Assembly: GCA_945870475.1 (NCBI GenBank)
Contig: CAMBSR010000155.1
Coordinates: 1 to 5,335, forward strand
DNA from: Phycisphaera mikurensis NBRC 102666
GTDB taxonomy: Bacteria > Planctomycetota > Phycisphaerae > Phycisphaerales > SM1A02
DNA length: 5,335 nt
Direction of reading: 5' to 3'
A model generated the notes under the pieces. That model made no database searches and was not told the origin of the DNA. It was given only the letters and a program-made list of their open reading frames with translations. The translations under genes and the position numbers were made by a program. Shown here in pieces: positions 1 through 5,335 of this stretch; position 1 is the first letter of the stretch, and every line of letters starts with the position of its first letter.

Positions 1-1074
<1,074 letters not shown>

Positions 1075-1116
1075 TGGCGGCGTGCTGACCCCCGTTTGCT
1101 GACGAATGCGTGTTGC

Positions 1117-1959
1117 TTACTGCGGGGTTGCGCCGCCGGTGGCGGGGATCGCTGCGCCCGACATCGGCTGCGGTGCGCCGCCGAGGGCGGGCATGGCAGT
1201 GCCGGAAGGCGCAGGAGCCGATGGGAGTTCCGTCGTGACTGCGGGTGCGTCGGCCTCGGCGGGCGAAACCGCGGCCGGCGGCGCCGTGACGGCCGGCTGC
1301 GCACGTCCCGACTCCAGCGCAATCCACGCAAGGATCACGCCGCCGACCAAGGTCATGCAGCTGACGATGGCCACGAACAGCAGCCAGTTCTGGAGCGCGG
1401 TGTGGAGCTTCTGGACGTTCGCGTCGCGTTCGGTGGTCTTCTCGAGGAGCCCCTGAAGCGCCGCCGAGCTGCGGTCGGTGGTGGCCTGCAGCTGCACGAC
1501 CGCGCTCGCAAGCGTGGTCACGCCGTCCGCCACCTTCATGGCGCTCTCGTGGTTCAGGTCCAGCTGCTGCTGCACCAGGCTCATGACGTCGCGCTGCTGC
1601 TCGACGCCCTGGGTGATGCGGGCGAGCGTCTTCTCGACGTGCTCATCGCGCTGGCGCGTGTACATCAGCTGCTGGGCGACCAGGTCGGCCAGTCGGGTCT
1701 GCTGGCGAACCAGTTCCGGCAGGGCGCCCATGCTCTGGGGCAGCGCGCTCACCACGCGGGCCAGTTCCTGCTGGCGCTGGTCCTGCATGTCCAGGAACGC
1801 GCGGAAGTCGCGCGCCATGGTGACGATCTCCTGGCTGTCGGCGGGCACCGGCATGGCGCCCGCGGCGTCGATCCGGTCCGGACCGCCGCGGCGAACGGCG
1901 GCGGGCGCGTCGTCGCGGCCGAGGAACAGGGAACGGAGCGTGGCAAGGAAGCCTGACAT
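1117..1959 (-). CDS. Hypothetical single-pass membrane protein with long Gln-rich helical region
   Basis: I do not recognise this 280-residue protein. It starts with a short amphipathic stretch (MSGFLATLRSLFLG), then a charged linker. From about 40 to 190 it is a long, mostly helical, Gln-rich region with almost no glycine or proline for long runs (for example EQQRDVMSLVQQQLDLNHES), likely a coiled coil. One clear membrane helix lies at about 192-214. The tail from about 219 is Ala/Pro/Thr-rich and probably unstructured. Lys and Arg just before the helix suggest the coiled coil is cytoplasmic and the tail outside. The start is the ATG at 1957-1959; no Shine-Dalgarno site precedes it. It is divergent from the transport operon and convergent with the exporter. 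The plus-strand frame opposite is a composition shadow. Coding status is well supported by the protein-like architecture; function is unknown. Confidence 0.82.
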   Translation of the reverse strand: MSGFLATLRSLFLGRDDAPAAVRRGGPDRIDAAGAMPVPADSQEIVTMARDFRAFLDMQDQRQQELARVVSALPQSMGALPELVRQQTRLADLVAQQLMYTRQRDEHVEKTLARITQGVEQQRDVMSLVQQQLDLNHESAMKVADGVTTLASAVVQLQATTDRSSAALQGLLEKTTERDANVQKLHTALQNWLLFVAIVSCMTLVGGVILAWIALESGRAQPAVTAPPAAVSPAEADAPAVTTELPSAPAPSGTAMPALGGAPQPMSGAAIPATGGATPQ

Positions 1960-2033
1960 GCATAGTCAGCGTATCGGGGATCCGGCAATCGGGGGTGCGC
2001 GTGCGTTTCCGTAGCATCCGTGACGTGGATCGC

Positions 2034-2870
2034 ATGCAGCCCATCCTTGCCTCGCTTGCCACGGCAGCGGCGCTTGCCTTCGCGGCGGCATGTGGTCGTG
2101 CACCGGTTGAGGGGGCACGCACACCGGCCGCGGGAAACGCGGCCCGCATCGTCTCCCTGAGCCCCGCACTGACGCGCACTGTCTGCATGCTGGGCGGGCA
2201 GGGTGCCGTGGTGGGGCGCACTCCCTGGTGCGAGGCGCCGGATGCGGTGATCGTGGGCACGCTCGAGGACCGCAACCTCGAGGCAATCGCCGCGCTCCAT
2301 CCGACCCTCATCCTGCGCCAATCAAGTACCGAGGACCCGGCGCTCGAAACAGTGGCCGCAACGAGCGGTGCCTCGGTCCATACCTGGCACTTCGATCGTG
2401 TCGAGGACGTTCGCGCCGGTCTTGCTCCACTGGCGAAGCTCCTGGCTGCGGGCGGCATCCCTGGTGCGGAAGCGGCAGCGCGTGATCTGCTGGAGCGCCA
2501 CCAACGGGCAATCGCCGCGCCGGTACGGACCACCCTGCCGGTGCTCTTCCTGTTCTCGGTGGACCCACCGATGGCGTTCGGGGCCGGCACGTACGTGGAC
2601 GACCTCTGGCGAACCATGGGTGGTGCCAACGCCATCAGCAAGGCCGGATACCCAACATTGACGGCCGAGGACGTGATTCGCCTGGCACCTGCCGCCGTGG
2701 TGGTGATCGGTCGCGGTGCATTGCCTTCCTGGATTGGCAGTGCGTCGCCGGTGCAGGTGCAGGTGGACGCGCCGGACCTCCTGGAGCCGAGTGCCCGCAT
2801 GCTGGTGGATGGCCCGGCCTCGCTCCATCGCGTGGACGAGTCCATCGCCTCGGCAAGGAGCGGTGGATGA
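2034..2870 (+). CDS. BtuF-like substrate-binding lipoprotein of a corrinoid/siderophore ABC importer
   Basis: This is a class III (helical-backbone) periplasmic binding protein that delivers a metal chelate to the FecCD-type permease encoded next. From the ATG at 2034 it is 278 residues. A hydrophobic segment ends in AAAC-G, a plausible lipobox with Cys20 as the lipidated residue. RIVSLSPA (38-45) is the typical first strand of the family, followed by VGRTPWCEAP and NLEAIAALHPTLIL. LTAEDVIRLAPAAVVVIG (209-226) is the second-lobe counterpart. Glu83 and Glu212 fall where BtuF-type proteins carry the glutamates that dock on the permease. In-frame GTG starts at 1995 and 2025 are possible; they would add an Arg-rich n-region, which the ATG form lacks, so the start is uncertain. 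The stop overlaps the permease start by ATGA. Cobalamin, siderophore and haem are all possible ligands. Confidence 0.88.
   Translation: MQPILASLATAAALAFAAACGRAPVEGARTPAAGNAARIVSLSPALTRTVCMLGGQGAVVGRTPWCEAPDAVIVGTLEDRNLEAIAALHPTLILRQSSTEDPALETVAATSGASVHTWHFDRVEDVRAGLAPLAKLLAAGGIPGAEAAARDLLERHQRAIAAPVRTTLPVLFLFSVDPPMAFGAGTYVDDLWRTMGGANAISKAGYPTLTAEDVIRLAPAAVVVIGRGALPSWIGSASPVQVQVDAPDLLEPSARMLVDGPASLHRVDESIASARSGG
2855..2860 (+). promoter_or_regulatory. Strong ribosome binding site for the permease gene
   Basis: AAGGAG lies six bases before the ATG at 2867 and nine before a second ATG at 2870. It sits inside the end of the binding-protein gene. It is one of only two good Shine-Dalgarno sites in the window and supports the permease starting at this ATGATG, allowing both fresh initiation and coupled re-initiation. 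Confidence 0.75.
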
Positions 2871-3862
2871 TGCAGCGGCGTCCGATGATCGGGCTGGCGC
2901 TCATGGCGGTGGCGTCGTGCATCGCGGTGGCCGCGCGGCTCCTCGTGGTCCGGACGCTCGACGGCAGCCTGGTCGTCGGTTGGCCCGGACCGACCCTTGG
3001 CCAGTTCCGTGTTGATGCGGTGCTGGTGGCGTGTTCGGCGGGCGCGGCCCTCGGTGCGTCCGGCGCGATCCTCCAGACGCTCCTGCGCAACCCCTTGGCG
3101 TCACCCTTCGTACTCGGCGTCACCAGCGGGGCCGGTGCAGGCGTGGCGTTCGCGTCGCTTGCGGCTTCCATCGCGGGCATGGCTGCGCCGACGGGTGCTG
3201 CGCTCGGGGCGCCGGCGCTCGCGGGGGCACTGCTGGCACTCGGCTGCGTGCTCCTCCTCTCTCGACGCCATGGCGCGCTTGACCCGATCACGCTGATCCT
3301 CGGCGGCGTCATCGTCGGCGCCATCGCAAGCGCCGGATCCACGGTGGCGGAAGCGCTGCTGCCACCGGAGCGGCGCGGTCTCCTCACCGGCTGGCTGTTT
3401 GGGCGCATTCCCGAGGTCCCCGACATGGGCTCCCTCGCCGCCTGTGCGGCCGCCGCGCTGGGACTGACGGGCCTCGGCGCCGCCTGGGGCAATCGGCTCG
3501 ACGGCGCGGCACTTTCCGACGATGAAGCGCGATCGATCGGCATCGCCCTCGGTCCGATGCGCACCGCCATGTTCATCGGCTGCGGCGTGGCCACCGCTGC
3601 CACGGTCGCGCTCTGTGGCCCGATTGCATTCGTCGGTCTGTTGGCACCGCACTGCGCACGCGCCCTCGTTGGTGCCCGCAACCGGATCCTGGTTCCGGCT
3701 GCGGCCGTGGCGGGCGCGGGGCTCCTCACGGCGGCGGACGCGCTTCGGCAATGGATTGACATCGGAGGCGGAAGGCTGCCGCTTGGCGCCGTCACCGCGG
3801 TCTTCGGCGGCGTGGCGTTCCTGGTACTCCTTCGACGCACCGCGGCGGGGTGGATGGCATGA
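2867..3862 (+). CDS. FecCD/BtuC-family ABC importer permease
   Basis: This inner-membrane permease would work as a homodimer with the preceding lipoprotein and following ATPase to import a metal chelate. It has 331 residues, normal for the family, and is hydrophobic throughout with about ten membrane helices expected. Family landmarks are all present: GAALGASGAILQTLLRNPLA (59-78) with SPFVLGVTSGAGAG after it, SDDEARSIGI (217-226), GPIAFVGLLAPH (251-262) followed by Arg265, and a C-terminal LPLGAVTAVFGG (304-315). Two departures stand out. The usual R-x-P-R before the GAAL helix is reduced to a single Arg48, with Ala51 at the second arginine position. The usual E-L-P-x-G reads R-L-P-L-G. The gene overlaps its neighbours by ATGA at both ends, and a good ribosome site supports the start. 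Family is firm; the substrate is undetermined. Confidence 0.95.
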   Translation: MMQRRPMIGLALMAVASCIAVAARLLVVRTLDGSLVVGWPGPTLGQFRVDAVLVACSAGAALGASGAILQTLLRNPLASPFVLGVTSGAGAGVAFASLAASIAGMAAPTGAALGAPALAGALLALGCVLLLSRRHGALDPITLILGGVIVGAIASAGSTVAEALLPPERRGLLTGWLFGRIPEVPDMGSLAACAAAALGLTGLGAAWGNRLDGAALSDDEARSIGIALGPMRTAMFIGCGVATAATVALCGPIAFVGLLAPHCARALVGARNRILVPAAAVAGAGLLTAADALRQWIDIGGGRLPLGAVTAVFGGVAFLVLLRRTAAGWMA

Positions 3863-4632
3863 GCGCGCTGCGATTCCAATCACCGATCATCGCGCGCGGT
3901 GCATTCATGTTCGCACCCGGAGAGGTGGCGCCCTCGGCCGGGCGCGTGACCGTCCTCATCGGACCCAACGGCGGCGGCAAGACCACCGCGCTCCGAGCTG
4001 CCGCCGGCATGCTGGCGCCGGAGCAGGGTGCCATCCTCCTGGACGGCGCGCCCGTCCACACCATGCCTGCGGCACAGCGTGCGGCGCGCATGGCGCTGGT
4101 GGCGCAGCGTCCCGAGGTCGGGGCGCCGTTCTCGGTCCGCGACGTCGTGGCGCTCGGTCGCGTGCTGCGGCCCGCCTCCCCGGAACGCATCGCGCACGCA
4201 CTCGCGCGGAGCGGCCTGACGCAGCTTGCGGATCGACCCTTCCACGCACTCTCGGGCGGACAGCAGCAACGCGTCGCCGTGGCACGTGCCTTTGCACAGC
4301 ACGAGCCCGGAGGAGTGCTGCTCCTGGACGAGGCCTTCGCTGCCGTTGACCCTCCGGAGGCCGCGGCGCTCGTCCGCGAGATCCGCGCGGAGGCCGCTGC
4401 GGGCGCCACCGTGCTGGCGGCAACGCACGACCTGTCGGTTGCCTCCGCGCTGGCCGACGACGTGTGGTGCATCGCCGGCGGGCGGAGCACGGCGTTTGGC
4501 GCGGCGCGCGAACTGCTCACACGTGCTGCACTGCCATCGCTCCTGGGGGTGGCCGTCGCCGAGGCGCATGGCTCTCGGGGAACCATCGCCGTCGCCGACT
4601 ACGGCGGTATCCTTCCGGAGGCCCCTCGATGA
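3859..4632 (+). CDS. FecE/BtuD-family ABC importer ATPase
   Basis: This cytoplasmic ATPase powers the importer encoded by the two preceding genes. It is 257 residues from the ATG at 3859, which overlaps the permease stop as ATGA; a GTG three codons earlier is possible but less likely. Motifs in order are Walker A GPNGGGKT (35-42), Q-loop Gln83, VRDVVALGR (93-101, typical of the FecE/BtuD group), signature LSGGQ (131-135), Walker B VLLLDE (153-158), D-loop AVDP and H-loop His190. All catalytic residues are intact. The stretch before Walker A is unusual: it reads RGAFMFAPGEVAPSAGRV, and I see no aromatic residue at the position expected of the A-loop that stacks on adenine. The region between VALGR and the signature looks a little short. 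It ends in an ATGA overlap with the next gene. Confidence 0.94.
   Translation: MSALRFQSPIIARGAFMFAPGEVAPSAGRVTVLIGPNGGGKTTALRAAAGMLAPEQGAILLDGAPVHTMPAAQRAARMALVAQRPEVGAPFSVRDVVALGRVLRPASPERIAHALARSGLTQLADRPFHALSGGQQQRVAVARAFAQHEPGGVLLLDEAFAAVDPPEAAALVREIRAEAAAGATVLAATHDLSVASALADDVWCIAGGRSTAFGAARELLTRAALPSLLGVAVAEAHGSRGTIAVADYGGILPEAPR
4617..4621 (+). promoter_or_regulatory. Ribosome binding site for the small membrane protein gene
   Basis: GGAGG lies seven bases before the ATG at 4629, inside the last codons of the ATPase gene. It fixes the start of the small protein at the ATGA overlap rather than at any upstream in-frame codon, and argues that the gene is truly translated. Confidence 0.75.
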
Positions 4633-5153
4633 CAACGACCCAGATCATCATCTTCGTCCTCGTGATCCTCAGCAACGGCGTCATGGCGCTGTGGAAGAAG
4701 CACAAGGATCGCCAGGCACAGCAGGCCGCGGCAAGGCTCGCGCAACCGATGGGCGGCGCGGAGGCCATTGACACAGAGATCGCCGTTCGCAAGGCCCGCC
4801 GCGTGCGGGCGCAGCAGCCACCGGTGATTCCAACCAGCCAGCGTCCGTCGAATTCCGAGGGATCGGGCGTGGGGGCGTTCGACGACCTGGTCCGCGCCGA
4901 GATGCGTCGACTGGCCGCCATGCAGGCGGTGCTCGCTGCAGCCGGCGGCAGCGCTGGTGCCGGCCCCTCCGATCGGAATGAACCGGAAGCGGTTTCGCCC
5001 GTCGTCCCGCAGCCGGCGCTGGCCGCACGCGTCGTCACCGCTCCCGGCGGCCGCAGGCTCCTGGGGACGATGTCGCTCCGCCAGGCCCTGCTCGCCCGCG
5101 AGGTGCTCGGGCCGCCGCGGGCCGCGAGTCCGTGGACGGGTTCCCCCTCCTAA
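4629..5153 (+). CDS. Small single-pass membrane protein, fourth gene of the importer operon
   Basis: This 174-residue protein has no function I can name. A single membrane helix lies at about 5-22 and is followed at once by KKHKDR, so the N-terminus is probably outside and the rest cytoplasmic. Next come an Ala/Gln/Arg-rich helical stretch (28-62), a Pro/Ser linker, a predicted helix DDLVRAEMRRLAAMQAVLAA (85-104), and a second low-complexity linker. A final helix, LRQALLAREVLGPPRA (150-165), precedes a short Ser/Pro tail. I associate such an N-terminal anchor plus a terminal (A/L)xxxEhLGPP-type helix with small planctomycete hypothetical proteins; that is recollection, not a search result. 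The start is fixed by GGAGG and the ATGA overlap with the ATPase stop, so it is co-translated with the importer. The frame after its TAA stays open for 38 codons. Confidence 0.8.
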   Translation: MTTTQIIIFVLVILSNGVMALWKKHKDRQAQQAAARLAQPMGGAEAIDTEIAVRKARRVRAQQPPVIPTSQRPSNSEGSGVGAFDDLVRAEMRRLAAMQAVLAAAGGSAGAGPSDRNEPEAVSPVVPQPALAARVVTAPGGRRLLGTMSLRQALLAREVLGPPRAASPWTGSPS

Positions 5154-5168
5154 CCCCTTGCGAGCACG

Positions 5169-5228
5169 GAGCTGGGCACGGAACTAGGCGCGGAACTGGG
5201 CACGGAACTGGGCACGGAACTCGACACG
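5169..5228 (+). repeat. Five tandem copies of a 12-base unit
   Basis: Five units begin at 5169, 5181, 5193, 5205 and 5217. The consensus is GAACTGGGCACG. The third and fourth copies are identical, the first differs at one base, the second at two and the last at two. A half-matching partial unit ending in GAGCACG precedes them. The array starts 15 bases after the stop of the small membrane protein gene and ends 54 bases before the accB-like start. The unit does not pair with itself, so the array is not an obvious terminator. Read in the frame of the preceding gene it would encode a T/A-E-L-G tetrapeptide repeat. Confidence 0.9.
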
Positions 5229-5267
5229 ATCCCGTCACGATCGGCCCACGTTCGTCCCGTGTTCGCC

Positions 5268-5273
5268 TAGAAT
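5268..5273 (+). promoter_or_regulatory. Possible -10 box for accB
   Basis: TAGAAT matches the sigma-70 -10 consensus at five of six bases in a region otherwise very GC-rich. It lies nine bases before the accB-like ATG, so transcription would begin at or within a few bases of the start codon, giving a leaderless or nearly leaderless message. No convincing -35 hexamer is visible at 16-18 bases upstream. No Shine-Dalgarno site lies between the box and the ATG, which fits leaderless initiation. Confidence 0.4.
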
Positions 5274-5282
5274 GACGTCCCC

Positions 5283-5335
5283 ATGATCGACATCCGAAAG
5301 CTGAAGGAACTGGTTCGCCTGATGACCACCAGCGA
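5283..5335 (+). CDS. accB: Biotin carboxyl carrier protein of acetyl-CoA carboxylase, N-terminal fragment
   Basis: Only the first 17 complete codons are in the window, reading MIDIRKLKELVRLMTTS. This closely resembles the conserved N-terminus of bacterial AccB, where a short (M)DIRKhKcLhchh helix opens the protein (E. coli begins MDIRKIKKLIELV). AccB carries the biotin that the carboxylase AccC charges and the transferase AccAD uses to make malonyl-CoA for fatty acid synthesis, in the cytoplasm. The biotin-attachment lysine motif would lie outside the window. The gene follows a 129-base gap and appears to have its own promoter, so it is probably separate from the importer operon. The call rests on a short stretch, but that stretch is distinctive. 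Confidence 0.78.
   Translation, partial: MIDIRKLKELVRLMTTS

Noticed and set aside
1076..1137. Nested inverted repeats between the convergent genes (GGCGGCG at 1076-1082 with CGCCGCC at 1131-1137, and ACCCCCG with CGGGGT inside) as a bidirectional terminator
   Set aside because: The arms are about 48 bases apart, the inner stem needs a bulge, there is no T-run, and one arm is coding sequence; such matches are easy by chance at this GC.
1096..1956. Plus-strand open frame of 286 codons opposite the coiled-coil protein gene
   Set aside because: Its translation is Arg/His/Gly-rich without domains, while the minus strand gives a coherent helical region, membrane span and tail. It is a high-GC shadow.
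3850..3858. GTG at 3850 as the ATPase start, adding three residues
   Set aside because: The ATG at 3859 gives the same ATGA overlap found at the other operon junctions and is the better start codon.
2635..3879. Minus-strand open frame of 414 codons opposite the permease gene
   Set aside because: The product is a low-complexity Ala/Pro/Arg/Ser string with no recognisable motif, whereas the plus strand encodes a clear FecCD permease.
5035..5238. Minus-strand frame encoding a V-P-C-P repeat
   Set aside because: The repetitive peptide is only the reverse reading of the 12-base array plus the 3' end of the small protein gene; no ribosome site or supporting context.
5229..5261. Short hairpins after the repeat array (GATC pair around CCGTCAC, and CACG/CGTG) as a terminator for the importer operon
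   Set aside because: The stems are only 4-5 base pairs with 7-base loops and no T-run follows, so they are not convincing.

Overview
This is a high-GC bacterial window with densely packed genes. It most likely comes from a planctomycete, probably of the Phycisphaerae type. The basis is the GC-rich coding sequence, the scarcity of Shine-Dalgarno sites, and a small membrane protein ending in a helix of the kind I associate with planctomycete hypothetical proteins (LRQALLAREVLGPP). The taxonomic call is an inference, not a demonstrated fact.

Layout. (1) Positions 1-1074, plus strand: the C-terminal part of an MsbA/LmrA-type ABC exporter, cut by the left edge. (2) Positions 1117-1959, minus strand, convergent with the exporter: an unrecognised 280-residue protein with a long Gln-rich helical region, one membrane segment and an Ala/Pro-rich tail. 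(3) Positions about 2034-5153, plus strand, divergent from (2): a compact four-gene operon. It encodes a BtuF-like substrate-binding lipoprotein, a FecCD/BtuC-family permease, a FecE/BtuD-family ATPase and a small single-pass membrane protein. All three junctions are 4-base ATGA overlaps, so the genes are very probably translationally coupled. (4) Positions 5154-5282: a noncoding gap with five tandem copies of a 12-base unit and a TAGAAT -10-like box. (5) Positions 5283-5335: the first 17 codons of a gene whose N-terminus matches AccB, the biotin carboxyl carrier protein of acetyl-CoA carboxylase.

How the genes work together. The lipoprotein, permease and ATPase form a complete type II ABC importer for a metal chelate: cobalamin or another corrinoid, a ferric siderophore, or haem. 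The sequence does not settle the substrate. No TonB-dependent receptor is present, and the divergent gap is too short for a cobalamin riboswitch. The fourth gene is locked into the same operon but has no known role in such importers. The flanking exporter and accB look like unrelated neighbours.

I see no CRISPR array, tRNA, rRNA, insertion sequence or phage gene. The points most worth a second look are the coupled fourth gene, the 12-base repeat that continues that gene's reading frame beyond its stop codon, the loss of one expected docking arginine in the permease, and the divergent coiled-coil membrane protein.
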